Shown: positions 6,889 through 15,623 of the stretch, one piece after another | Numbering within the stretch: the first letter of the stretch is position 1 | Layout: every line of letters begins with the position of its first letter | DNA from: Micavibrio sp. UBA2137 | GTDB taxonomy: Bacteria > Pseudomonadota > Alphaproteobacteria > Micavibrionales > Micavibrionaceae | Direction of reading: 5' to 3' | Assembly (NCBI GenBank): GCA_002328415.1 | Contig: DCXL01000004.1 | Location: 353,650 to 417,649, forward strand | DNA length: 64,000 nucleotides | The notes under the pieces: model-generated | The model's input: the letters and a program-made list of their open reading frames with translations, nothing else | What the model was told of the DNA's origin: nothing | Databases searched by the model: none | Position numbers and translations under genes: made by a program

Positions 6889-8529
6889 TTAGACTAGTCT
6901 GCTCTGATCAAGCGCGGCTTTAATAAATGAGGTAAAGAGAGGATGCGGATCAAATGGTTTTGACTTTAACTCTGGGTGATATTGCACACCGATAAACCAC
7001 GGGTGATCACGACGCTCACAAATTTCTGGCAATTTGCCATCAGGTGAAAGACCAGAGAAGAAGAACCCTGCCTCCTCAAGCTGATCCTTGTAATTAATAT
7101 TCACCTCATAGCGGTGACGGTGACGCTCGGAAATCTCCGTACATCCATAAATCTCGGCAACCTTTGAACCTTCGGCAAGTTTGGCAGGAAAAGCACCAAG
7201 GCGCATTGTGCCACCCAAATCATCATCAGAGGTGCGCTCCTGACGGGCATTACCTTTTACCCATTCGGTCATCAGACCAACAAGATGCGTTCCACCTTCT
7301 GAAAACTCAGTGGAGTTAGCATCATCAATATTTGCCAAATTCCGCGCGGCCTCAAGAATGGCCATCTGCAAGCCAAAGCATATCCCGAAATAGGGAATCT
7401 TACGCTCACGTGCAAATTGCGCAGCCTTGATTTTACCCTCCGAACCCCGTTCACCAAAACCACCAGGTACCAGAATACCGTCAACACCGTCAAGCTCTTG
7501 GACGATATCATTGGCATGGCCGTCAAAGATACTGGCCTCGATAAATTTGATATGCACTTTTACGTTATTGGCAATACCACCGTGGGTGAGCGCTTCATTA
7601 AGTGACTTATAACTATCAGCAAGGTTTGTATATTTCCCAACAACGCCGATTGTCACCTCATCTTCTGGGTCATGGATACGCTTGGAGATATTCTCCCATG
7701 TGCTTAAATCCACATCCCCCTCGTTTGGCAATTCAAAATAATCGAGCACTTCTGTATCAAGTCCCTCTTTATGATAGCGCACAGGCACATCATAAATAGA
7801 TTTGGCGTCTAACGCAGGAATTACTTTCTTCTCGTCAATATTACAGAACAACGCAATTTTATGCAGTTCATCTTCCTCAATATCACGATCAGCGCGGCAG
7901 AGAAGTACTTTAGGACGAATACCCGCACTCATTAATTCTTTAACAGAATGCTGCGTTGGCTTGGTTTTCAACTCGCCTGCAGCTGGAATATAAGGCAGAA
8001 GCGTTACATGCAAGAAGAGAGAGCGGGCGCTACCCACTTCATTACCAAACTGACGAATAGCCTCAAGGAAAGGGAGTGATTCAATATCACCCACTGTTCC
8101 ACCAATTTCACACATCACGAAATCGGCTGTGCCGTCTTTCTCACGGATAAAATCTTTAATCTCGTTTGTAATATGGGGAATAACTTGAATAGTTGCACCA
8201 AGGTAATCTCCCTTACGCTCTTTATTTAATACATTCAGATAGATGCGGCCCGTTGTTACATTATCACTTTGGGTTGCGGGCACGCCCGTAAAGCGCTCAT
8301 AATGCCCCAAATCAAGGTCAGTTTCAGCCCCATCATCTGTCACAAAAACTTCACCATGTTGGAAAGGTGACATTGTCCCTGGGTCGACATTGAGGTATGG
8401 GTCAAGCTTACACAAACGCACACTATAACCACGCGCTTGCAGCAACGCACCAAGAGCAGCAGACCCAAGACCTTTACCGAGAGAGGAGACAACACCGCCT
8501 GTGATAAATATAAATCGCGTTGTTGTCAT
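6889..8529 (-). CDS. pyrG: CTP synthase
   Basis: Makes CTP from UTP, ATP and glutamine. The 546-residue protein has the N-terminal amidoligase domain (about 1-265) opening with FITGGVVSSLGKGLGSA and containing the conserved DPYLNVDPGTMSPFQHGEVF region, and a C-terminal class I glutamine amidotransferase domain (about 290-540) with the nucleophile Cys in FGICFGLQMA and the His/Glu pair in GVQYHPEL. It lies between secG and kdsA, all on the minus strand; pyrG next to kdsA and eno is a common proteobacterial grouping. Confidence 0.98.
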   Translation of the reverse strand: MTTTRFIFITGGVVSSLGKGLGSAALGALLQARGYSVRLCKLDPYLNVDPGTMSPFQHGEVFVTDDGAETDLDLGHYERFTGVPATQSDNVTTGRIYLNVLNKERKGDYLGATIQVIPHITNEIKDFIREKDGTADFVMCEIGGTVGDIESLPFLEAIRQFGNEVGSARSLFLHVTLLPYIPAAGELKTKPTQHSVKELMSAGIRPKVLLCRADRDIEEDELHKIALFCNIDEKKVIPALDAKSIYDVPVRYHKEGLDTEVLDYFELPNEGDVDLSTWENISKRIHDPEDEVTIGVVGKYTNLADSYKSLNEALTHGGIANNVKVHIKFIEASIFDGHANDIVQELDGVDGILVPGGFGERGSEGKIKAAQFARERKIPYFGICFGLQMAILEAARNLANIDDANSTEFSEGGTHLVGLMTEWVKGNARQERTSDDDLGGTMRLGAFPAKLAEGSKVAEIYGCTEISERHRHRYEVNINYKDQLEEAGFFFSGLSPDGKLPEICERRDHPWFIGVQYHPELKSKPFDPHPLFTSFIKAALDQSRLV

Positions 8530-8563
8530 TGCTCGGTCCGTCCTTATTCTAGATCAGTATGTT

Positions 8564-8929
8564 TTATTCCGCTATGGGGGCCGCTGGAATAGCGGGCTCT
8601 TCTTCTGTAGCTAGCACACCTTCGTCGGTTGCAATTGCAGCATCAGGCGCCACCATTTCACTTTGTGTCATTTCATCAAACACACCCGTTGGTGATGATT
8701 TTGATTTCGCGATATAGGCAAGTGTTAGGTTTGTTGCAAAAAAGGCGACGGCAAAAAGCGTAGTTGCCTTTGTTAGAATATTGGCTGTGCTGTGCGCACC
8801 AGCAAGCGCGCCCATGCCGCCGCCTCCACCGCCAATACCAAGCCCCCCACCTTCAGATTTCTGAAGCAGGACAAGCCCGATAAGAGCAAGTGTCACAATA
8901 AAATGAATAACCAGAATTACGCTTTCCAT
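8564..8929 (-). CDS. secG: Preprotein translocase subunit SecG
   Basis: Small accessory subunit of the SecYEG protein-export channel in the inner membrane. The 121 residues show a first membrane segment (about 2-22, ending LVLLQKSEGGGLG), the glycine-rich cytoplasmic loop typical of SecG, the conserved NILTKATTLFAVAFFATNL (about 51-69) forming the second segment, and an acidic Ala/Glu-rich tail (about 80-121) that varies among species. It lies between tpiA and pyrG with 21 and 34 bases on either side, consistent with one transcript. Confidence 0.95.
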   Translation of the reverse strand: MESVILVIHFIVTLALIGLVLLQKSEGGGLGIGGGGGGMGALAGAHSTANILTKATTLFAVAFFATNLTLAYIAKSKSSPTGVFDEMTQSEMVAPDAAIATDEGVLATEEEPAIPAAPIAE

Positions 8930-8950
8930 ATCTCACCTATTAATGCTGTA

Positions 8951-9718
8951 TCATGACAAAACATCGTGTGCAGCCTTTGCTATTCCTAAAAACGAGTCCG
9001 CTTTCAAACTTGCGCCACCAATAAGGAAGCCACCGACATTTTCAATGCCTGCCAACTCACCTGCATTATCTGGCTTGACCGAACCTCCGTACAAAATACG
9101 GATTGTATCGCCCTTGTCCACCATTTCCTTTAAAATATTGCGGATATCCCGATGCATTTCCGCCACATCTTCGGGTGAGGCCGCCTCCCCGCTTCCAATA
9201 GCCCAAACAGGCTCATAAGCCACAATAAAATCCTGTGCGTTAAACCCTGATGGGATAGAGGTTTTCAGCTGCTCCTTAATAACATCAAGCGCCTTGCCAG
9301 CCTTGCGCTCAGTAATCGTCTCGCCGACACAGATAATAGCTTTAATGCCACTTTCCTTTAAGCACTCACCCTTTTTGGCAATTTGCTGTGATGTCTCACC
9401 ATGTATGGTGCGGCGTTCAGAATGCCCAACAATGCAATATTGCGCCCCACAATCGGCCAGCATTGGTGCTGAAATATCACCTGTAAACGCACCTTCTGTC
9501 TCAGTGGAACAATCCTGCCCACCAACAAGAAGTGGGCTGTTATCTGCCAATCCAACGATATTCAAAAGATAAATATGTGGCGGACAGCATAGAAAATCAC
9601 AGGTGTCTGTGAGGCTTGGTGTCTTTTCAATGTCTGAAATAATTTGAGAGGCCAAAGAATGGCTGGACACGCCAGACCCATTCATTTTCCAATTCCCTGC
9701 AATTAAAAATGCGTTCAT
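8951..9718 (-). CDS. tpiA: Triosephosphate isomerase
   Basis: Interconverts dihydroxyacetone phosphate and glyceraldehyde 3-phosphate. The 255-residue TIM-barrel protein has the N-terminal AGNWKMNG, the catalytic His in IVGHSERR, the catalytic Glu in VAYEPVWAIGSGEAAS and the phosphate-binding ILYGGSVKPDN. It is the first gene of the tpiA-secG-pyrG-kdsA run and is divergent from the ppiD-like gene, with 115 bases between the two starts. Divergence of tpiA from a SurA/PpiD-type gene is common in Alphaproteobacteria. Confidence 0.98.
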   Translation of the reverse strand: MNAFLIAGNWKMNGSGVSSHSLASQIISDIEKTPSLTDTCDFLCCPPHIYLLNIVGLADNSPLLVGGQDCSTETEGAFTGDISAPMLADCGAQYCIVGHSERRTIHGETSQQIAKKGECLKESGIKAIICVGETITERKAGKALDVIKEQLKTSIPSGFNAQDFIVAYEPVWAIGSGEAASPEDVAEMHRDIRNILKEMVDKGDTIRILYGGSVKPDNAGELAGIENVGGFLIGGASLKADSFLGIAKAAHDVLS

Positions 9719-9833
9719 GGAAGTCTTGAATATCTTTTCTTTGAGTATAATGCAATCCCCTATTGCTCTCTTTAACTCACTTTTCTATAGTTTGCCCACA
9801 ATCAATTAAGCAAAGAGCGGACTTTTACCTATT

Positions 9834-11720
9834 ATGTTAAGATCAATGCGCCACGGCGCGCTATCAGGAGTATTTATTGCAATTCTGGCCCTTGGGACAT
9901 TTGGTCTTGTCATGACCGACTGGCAAGGCATGTTTCGTGGCGGTGTGTCTTCGAACGATGTTGCCGAGGTCGGAGGAACCGTTATACCCGCGCAAAGCTT
10001 TGACCGCATGTTACGCAACACCCTACGCAACCAGAATATCACCATTCAGGATGCTTATGATCTGGGTATGATTGATAGTGTGCTAAGTAATGAGATTGCA
10101 CAGATTGTTCTTTACAAAGAAGCACACGAAATGGGCATCAAAATCCCTGATGAAGCTGTTGTTGATAACGTCACACAGACATTGCAACCTCTTATCCAAC
10201 AAGGTATGACGCGCCGTGAAGCACTTAACCGCGTCTTGCAAAGCACAGGTATGAGTGAGCGAGGCCTTCTTGAAATTGTACGTCGTGAAATGGCCGTTAA
10301 CCTACTGGCAGAAACACTTACAAAGACAAAGATATCTATCCCATCTTTTTTCGTTCAAGACATTATGCAGATCAGACGCCAAACGCGCTCACTCTCTGTT
10401 TTAGAGTTTCCTCATGACAGTGTTGAGGTTGCTGAGCCTTCCGAAGAACAGTTGACCGAATTCTATGAGCAAATTAAGGCGCGCCTGCAACCACCCGAAA
10501 CGCGCGATATTGCGCTTGTCATTCTCAATACTGAGGATTTGGCTGAACAAATTGAGCTGGCCGACAGTGAACTTGAATCCTATTACGCGCAAAATCTTGA
10601 GTCCTTCAAAGTGCCCGAACAGCGCACAGTCGAACAGGCCATTTTTGATACACAGGAAACCGCACAACGTGTGGCTTCAAAATTCGAAGAGAGTAAAAAC
10701 CTTAAGGCCTCTGTAGAGAAAGTCACAGGCGCGGCTGATGCTTATTTGGGACGTGAAGATTTTCAAGCCAATGGTTTGTTAGAGGAAATTGCACAGCCTG
10801 TTTTTAAAGCAGAGACACGCACTCTTGTTGGCCCAATAAAATCCCCTCTAGGATGGCATTTATTTTATGTTGCCTCTATCACACCTGAAAATACAAAGCC
10901 CTTTGCCGAAGTAAAACAAACCATCCAAACCACATTAAAGGCCAATTTGCTTCAAGATGAGCTTTACGCCATTTCAAACGAACTTGACGATCGCTTGGCA
11001 AGTGGCGATAGTCTTGAAAATATCAAGAAGGATTTTCCTGTCGAGGTTAAGCAGGCCGCAGGAGTAACAGCAGGCGCAGCCGTTCCATTTGATGAGATCG
11101 AAAGCGAAGAAAGCAAAGAAATTTTTGGTGGCGTGTTTGACCTTTTCGAAGGTGAAAGCACACCTGTAAGTGAGCTTGATAATGCGCGCTTCTTCACCTT
11201 TGTTGTTCAAAAAATTAATACGCCTCCTGTGCCAGAACTTGGCGAGATTAAAGACAAGCTTAAGGTCGAGTGGATGCAAACCGAAGCCATGCGCCAAAAC
11301 TTCAAAAATGTCGAAACTTTATATCAAGAAGTAAAAAGCTCGGGTGATGTGCTAGACACCTACAGCAAGAAGAACGGTAAAGAGCTAAAACAAATAACAA
11401 TTAAGGAAAGTGATACGCCTCCTTTAGGGCTTGCTCGTAATAATTTCTTGCAGCTTTTTGCTTTAAAACAAAATGGTGTGGCATTGCTTCCTTCCGAAAA
11501 TGGCCTATTACTGGCGCGTTTGGATAACATTCAATTTCCCGAATCTGACCTTCTCCCTTCTAAGGAAGTAAAAGAAGAACAGAAACTATTTGCCGACAGC
11601 ATGACGCAAAACATCTTCAACACTTATATGAAGACACTTGAAGACAAATACGATGTTGGCATTAACAATGATCTGATTGATAGGCTCTATGGCCCACAAC
11701 AGGACGTTGCTACTAATTAG
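9834..11720 (+). CDS. ppiD: Periplasmic peptidyl-prolyl isomerase/chaperone, PpiD-like
   Basis: Membrane-anchored periplasmic folding factor of the SurA/PpiD group. The 628-residue protein has a short N-terminus (LRSMRHGALSG) and one membrane anchor (about 9-27). A SurA-like chaperone region follows (about 35-235, with VGGTVIPAQSFDRMLRN and the MTRREALNRVLQ repeat region), then a parvulin-like rotamase segment (about 235-360, ending VGPIKSPLGWHLFYV) and a long C-terminal chaperone part. Whether the rotamase is active cannot be told; many PpiD proteins lack activity. The stop overlaps the convergent deacetylase gene by eight bases. Confidence 0.88.
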   Translation: MLRSMRHGALSGVFIAILALGTFGLVMTDWQGMFRGGVSSNDVAEVGGTVIPAQSFDRMLRNTLRNQNITIQDAYDLGMIDSVLSNEIAQIVLYKEAHEMGIKIPDEAVVDNVTQTLQPLIQQGMTRREALNRVLQSTGMSERGLLEIVRREMAVNLLAETLTKTKISIPSFFVQDIMQIRRQTRSLSVLEFPHDSVEVAEPSEEQLTEFYEQIKARLQPPETRDIALVILNTEDLAEQIELADSELESYYAQNLESFKVPEQRTVEQAIFDTQETAQRVASKFEESKNLKASVEKVTGAADAYLGREDFQANGLLEEIAQPVFKAETRTLVGPIKSPLGWHLFYVASITPENTKPFAEVKQTIQTTLKANLLQDELYAISNELDDRLASGDSLENIKKDFPVEVKQAAGVTAGAAVPFDEIESEESKEIFGGVFDLFEGESTPVSELDNARFFTFVVQKINTPPVPELGEIKDKLKVEWMQTEAMRQNFKNVETLYQEVKSSGDVLDTYSKKNGKELKQITIKESDTPPLGLARNNFLQLFALKQNGVALLPSENGLLLARLDNIQFPESDLLPSKEVKEEQKLFADSMTQNIFNTYMKTLEDKYDVGINNDLIDRLYGPQQDVATN

Positions 11721-12678
11721 TTTCCTTTAACAGGTCACTAACGGTCACAATTTCAAAACCACGTGATTTAGCGTCTGTAATCCATTTCTCAAGCACATCT
11801 AAGGTCACTTCTTTTGGATGACCGATGGCTATGGCTTGCCCCTTTTCATTCGCTATTTTTTCTAACTTAGAAAGCGCACGCTTCACAAAATCAGATGATT
11901 CCTCGTGATCTAAAAAAACATCGCGCGATAATGTTGGCACACCCACTTCCTGAGCCACAATTTGCCCTTGTGAGTTGCCAATAGTACGCGAGTCGAGAAA
12001 ATATAAATTACGCGCTTTCAAATAAGCCATCACGGTTGAGAGCGCCTCTCTATTCTGCGTGAACTTGCTTCCCATATGATTATTTAAACCGTCAAAATGA
12101 GATAATCCTGCAAGCGATTCATCCAATGCCGCCTTTATTTCATCGGCTGACATATTTGAACGCAAAACATTTTCACCTGCATCGACGGTCTCGCTCATTG
12201 GCTCCATAGGCATGTGAATGATGATATCATGGCTCTTTAACGCTGCCTCATTCATAAACTCTCTAGCGCGCTTAGCATAAGGAAGGAAGGCAAGCGTTAA
12301 AGGCACATCAAAGTTAATCGCGCGCTGGCTCTGCTTGATATTCATTCCCAGATCATCAATGACAATGGCAATACGCCCCTCACCTTTACGCTCACCAACA
12401 ACGCCTGCAACATCTTTTATCTTGGCTTGTTCATTAAGTAATGTAGAAGTAGCCTCCTCATCCTGAATACCGAGCCCCTTGGATTTTAAAGGCTCACTCA
12501 TAATCACACTTTCAAAAAATGGGGACGCTGCTTTCTGCTGTTTGGCAGCATTTTGATTTGCAGCAAACTCATCAACAGACGGAAGCAAGAAGTAGGTCAT
12601 AAATGCGACCAGAAGAATCGCACAGGCCAGTATGATGAAGGACTTGTAATTTTTCAGAAGTAAGAGAAATCGTTCCAT
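11713..12678 (-). CDS. Divergent polysaccharide deacetylase family protein (YibQ-like)
   Basis: Member of the divergent polysaccharide deacetylase family (YibQ, DUF610), whose substrate is not firmly known but is thought to be periplasmic. The 321-residue protein has an N-terminal membrane anchor (about 13-33), a low-complexity linker, and a deacetylase-like beta/alpha barrel from about residue 100: GRIAIVIDDLG, LTLAFLPYA, IIHMPMEPM, NNHMGSKF, FLDSRTIG and IAIGHPKE. It is divergent from lexA (about 110 bases between starts). Family assignment is strong; the cellular role is open. Confidence 0.87.
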   Translation of the reverse strand: MERFLLLLKNYKSFIILACAILLVAFMTYFLLPSVDEFAANQNAAKQQKAASPFFESVIMSEPLKSKGLGIQDEEATSTLLNEQAKIKDVAGVVGERKGEGRIAIVIDDLGMNIKQSQRAINFDVPLTLAFLPYAKRAREFMNEAALKSHDIIIHMPMEPMSETVDAGENVLRSNMSADEIKAALDESLAGLSHFDGLNNHMGSKFTQNREALSTVMAYLKARNLYFLDSRTIGNSQGQIVAQEVGVPTLSRDVFLDHEESSDFVKRALSKLEKIANEKGQAIAIGHPKEVTLDVLEKWITDAKSRGFEIVTVSDLLKETN

Positions 12679-12726
12679 GATTTACAAGATGACAATCAAA
12701 ACAGATTCTGACAAGGGCGAACATGC

Positions 12727-12755
12727 TTGACAGGGCGGTGGAACTTATGTAGAAC
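12727..12755 (+). promoter_or_regulatory. lexA promoter with LexA (SOS) box
   Basis: GAAC-N7-GAAC at 12741-12755 is the reverse complement of GTTC-N7-GTTC, the alphaproteobacterial LexA operator. It lies just downstream of TTGACA (12727-12732) and covers the spacer and a possible -10 (TAGAAC, 12750-12755; 17-base spacer). This supports autorepression of lexA and shows that the upstream TTG at 12727 is promoter DNA and not a start codon. Confidence 0.85.
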
Positions 12756-12789
12756 ATATAGTGGACATAGATTAGAAAGGTGGAACAGG

Positions 12790-13446
12790 ATGCTGACACA
12801 AAAACAGAAAGATTTGCTTATTTCAATTCATGAATCAGTTCAGGAGAATGGTGTTGCCCCCTCTTTTGATGAAATGAAGGATGCGCTCGGGCTTAAATCG
12901 AAATCTGGCATTCACCGCCTTATTTCAGGACTTGTTGAACGAGGTTATTTAGAGCGCTTACCCAATCGCGCACGCGCCCTAGAGGTTGTTAAGCTTCCAG
13001 AGGATTACAAAAAAGAAACACCACAGCAAACGAGTGCATCTGTCTTTAAAACCGAGAATCCAGGTGTACGCCACATTCCGCTTTACGGTAAAATTGCCGC
13101 AGGAACGCCTATTGATGCGATTGCCCACGAAGGTGATTATGTTGATGCGCCCCTATCAATGCTTGGCTCAGGCGAATATTACGCGTTGACTGTTGATGGT
13201 GAATCCATGATTGATGCAGGCATTCATGATGGTGATCTTGCCATTATTAAGCGCGTTGAAACGGCGCGCACAGGGGATATTGTTGTGGCTCTTGTTGATG
13301 GACATCATGTCACACTCAAAACTTTTGAACGCAAGGGTGACACGATCTATTTGAAGCCTGAGAATAAGCATCATGAGGTGCAGGTCTATGATGCGTCTCA
13401 AATCGTTATTCAGGGTGTGCTCTCCTCAATTATACGTCAATATTAA
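12790..13446 (+). CDS. lexA: SOS response repressor LexA
   Basis: Repressor and autoprotease of the DNA damage response. With the ATG at 12790 the protein has 218 residues: winged helix DNA-binding domain (about 1-68, DEMKDALGLKSKSGIHRLIS), linker, and S24 peptidase domain. The self-cleavage bond Ala104-Gly105 is in KIAAGTPID, the catalytic Ser139 in VDGESMIDAG and Lys177 in VTLKTFERKG. A purine-rich site (ggtggaacagg) precedes the ATG. The promoter carries a LexA box, so it is autoregulated. A GC-rich terminator hairpin follows the gene inside the end of the convergent comEC. Confidence 0.97.
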   Translation: MLTQKQKDLLISIHESVQENGVAPSFDEMKDALGLKSKSGIHRLISGLVERGYLERLPNRARALEVVKLPEDYKKETPQQTSASVFKTENPGVRHIPLYGKIAAGTPIDAIAHEGDYVDAPLSMLGSGEYYALTVDGESMIDAGIHDGDLAIIKRVETARTGDIVVALVDGHHVTLKTFERKGDTIYLKPENKHHEVQVYDASQIVIQGVLSSIIRQY

Positions 13447-13454
13447 TAGTCTCT

Positions 13455-15548
13455 TTATTGAGGCGTCCACGGACGGTCATATTGCCCGTCCGTTTGTTTT
13501 ATCTGAACAGTCTTTTCTTCAGGATATAGAAACAAATGGCCTTTCCCCTCACGGTAACGGCTGTCTAATATTCTGGCGCGACAGTTTTTTGCATTAAGGG
13601 AAAAGCGGCTGATAATGTAATCAATCTTGCCATCCTGACAAATCTCACTAAGTGCGTATCTATTTTTTAGAAATGCGAGCTTGATCTGTTCATCATCTAT
13701 CAGGCACATATCCTCGCTGCAACAAATAGCTCCCTTACAACCTGACTTGGGAAATGTTGCAATATCATTTTGGGTTAATCCTAAATTCTCAGTCCAAATC
13801 TGTCTCGCAAAACGTGCTGATGCTTTATCAGACACGCTCAAAATTTTGCCATTATAGTACCCCAATAACTTACCGTCATCGGATAAGAGAAAACTTGGTT
13901 TAGGTAATATCCACGTAGCAAGCAAACAGATTGCTAGGGCCACCACAGGCAAAATTAAAGCGCGCTTTTTTAAAATAAGGATGCCTAGTACGCTTATCAT
14001 AATGCAAAACAACAAAGGCAAACCAAAAGCAGGCATGAATAATTGAGATAGTGGAAGCTCTGTTGTCTCTTTGGCTATCAAAAGAATAATCTCAACGCCC
14101 TTACCCATAATCCAAATGGGGTAGTGCGCAATATCAAACAGCATACCGACAAATACGAGAACGGCCGAAGGCATGACAATAAAACTTAAAATTGGCATAG
14201 CCTGTATGTTGGCAAGTATGGTGTAGGTCGGCAGTGCATGAAAATAATAGAGTGTTAGCGGTAAAGTGGACAGCGTAGCAATAACCGTAGTGGCCATCAC
14301 ACCACCTACATAAAGCAACGCCTTTCGCAAGAATGAGGCGTGTGAATACCATTGCGATATTTGGCCTCTCATACGGTCATAAAAGATGATCAATCCTGTG
14401 ACGGCCGCAAAGGACATTTGAAAACTTATGCTGATAAGACTCTCAGGCCTGTTAAGCAGGATGAAGAAGGCAGCAACAGACACAAGCCTCAAAGAAAAAG
14501 GCGAACGATCAAACATGATTGCGATCAAGGCCAATGACGTCATCATCATGGCACGCACGGCGGGAATACCCGCCCCCACAAAAAGCGTGTAGCCGATAGC
14601 CGCAAATATCGCAATGAAGGCTGCAATTTTCTTAACTGGTAGGTAAAGCGCTGCGTTTGGAATACAAACCATAAGTAGCCGTAAAAAAAAGAAAACTGTT
14701 CCAGCAAACAAACCAACATGTAAACCCGATATTGCAAGCATATGCGCAAGTCCCGAGGCGCGCAGATAATGCCAGTTTTCCTCGGATATTGCATCACGTT
14801 GCCCCGTTAAGAGAGCCGCAACAACCGCGCCTTCTGATTTAGGCAGAACGCTATACACCATATCGGTCATCTGCTCCTTTAAAATCGCAACCTTTGTAAG
14901 TGGCTTTTGTTCCAGTATTTCTGGTGTTCCATAGACAAACCCATTCGCGCCAATCCCATCAAAATACGCTTTTCGCTGAAATGAAAAGCCACCTGGGTAA
15001 AAAGGTCCAGATGGCGCTCTTAAATTTGCAAGCGCCCTAATAACTGCGCCTTTATGAACGTCCTCGGCCTTGCGAATTGTGAGGCTGACCCTTTTAGGCA
15101 GTATATCTCTCCATTTTTCTTCAGAGAGCGGCACATCAATTTTCAGAATGACCTTTTTAACGCTCTCTTTTTCATCAGCTTGTGCAGACAACACTTCACC
15201 AACAAGCTCAACATATTTTATATCTTGGGAAAGCAGTTTCGTGTCTAGTGCGCTTGTACGCCAACACATAATGAAAAAGCCAAAAGCTATAAAAAACAGA
15301 ACAAAAAGAGGAATTCTGAAAAAATTATCTTCCTGTCTGATATGGCGAAAGAGATAGACTCCGCTTAAAGCAGACACAAATATCAGAACGGTTAGAAAGG
15401 CAATGTAAAGAGATGGCTCAGTTTTAAGAGAGAAATAAAAGGCAATGCCTAGCCCCAGATAAACAGGCGCAAAAAGAAGATAGTTTTTGAAAAACCATTC
15501 AGAGAGATGCGCAAAGGTCGCATTTATTCTGTCATGAGATAAAAAAAT
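13455..15548 (-). CDS. comEC: ComEC/Rec2 family DNA uptake channel protein (start uncertain)
   Basis: Polytopic inner-membrane protein of the ComEC family, needed for DNA uptake in competent species. It has the N-terminal soluble region, the conserved core with LTGQRDAISEENWHYLRASG then LAHMLAISGLHVGLFAG, and many membrane segments; it has no complete C-terminal metallo-beta-lactamase domain, as often in Alphaproteobacteria. The first ordinary start codon is a GTG at 15377, inside membrane segment 2. Upstream in the same frame is clear ComEC-like sequence (WFFKNYLLFAPVYLGLGIAF) reaching to 15580 without ATG, GTG or TTG. The start given here is an ATT (15546-15548) eight bases after AAAAGGG. 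Alternatively, one extra T in the T7 run would join this frame to the ATG at 15554-15556. Confidence 0.85.
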   Translation of the reverse strand: MFLSHDRINATFAHLSEWFFKNYLLFAPVYLGLGIAFYFSLKTEPSLYIAFLTVLIFVSALSGVYLFRHIRQEDNFFRIPLFVLFFIAFGFFIMCWRTSALDTKLLSQDIKYVELVGEVLSAQADEKESVKKVILKIDVPLSEEKWRDILPKRVSLTIRKAEDVHKGAVIRALANLRAPSGPFYPGGFSFQRKAYFDGIGANGFVYGTPEILEQKPLTKVAILKEQMTDMVYSVLPKSEGAVVAALLTGQRDAISEENWHYLRASGLAHMLAISGLHVGLFAGTVFFFLRLLMVCIPNAALYLPVKKIAAFIAIFAAIGYTLFVGAGIPAVRAMMMTSLALIAIMFDRSPFSLRLVSVAAFFILLNRPESLISISFQMSFAAVTGLIIFYDRMRGQISQWYSHASFLRKALLYVGGVMATTVIATLSTLPLTLYYFHALPTYTILANIQAMPILSFIVMPSAVLVFVGMLFDIAHYPIWIMGKGVEIILLIAKETTELPLSQLFMPAFGLPLLFCIMISVLGILILKKRALILPVVALAICLLATWILPKPSFLLSDDGKLLGYYNGKILSVSDKASARFARQIWTENLGLTQNDIATFPKSGCKGAICCSEDMCLIDDEQIKLAFLKNRYALSEICQDGKIDYIISRFSLNAKNCRARILDSRYREGKGHLFLYPEEKTVQIKQTDGQYDRPWTPQ
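13469..13500 (+). terminator. Rho-independent terminator of lexA, inside comEC 3' end
   Basis: Stem ACGGACGG (13469-13476) pairs with CCGTCCGT (13486-13493), loop of nine bases, then TTTGTTTT. It lies 23 bases after the lexA stop and is antisense to the last codons of comEC. Confidence 0.8.
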
Positions 15549-15581
15549 AGAGACATCCCTTTTATCGTTTTTTAAATCCTA

Positions 15582-15587
15582 TATAAT
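15582..15587 (+). promoter_or_regulatory. Putative -10 box of gltX
   Basis: A perfect TATAAT lies 36 bases before the gltX ATG. No good -35 hexamer is seen at the right distance, so the promoter is tentative. The same A/T-rich stretch may serve the divergent comEC. Confidence 0.4.
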
Positions 15588-15623
15588 TTGCGCGAATGTG
15601 AAAAGATAAGGATTTCAACTATT

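Noticed and set aside
12727..12789. Longer lexA start at TTG 12727
   Set aside because: This TTG is the first base of the -35 TTGACA and the LexA box lies downstream; the ATG at 12790 matches LexA proteins.
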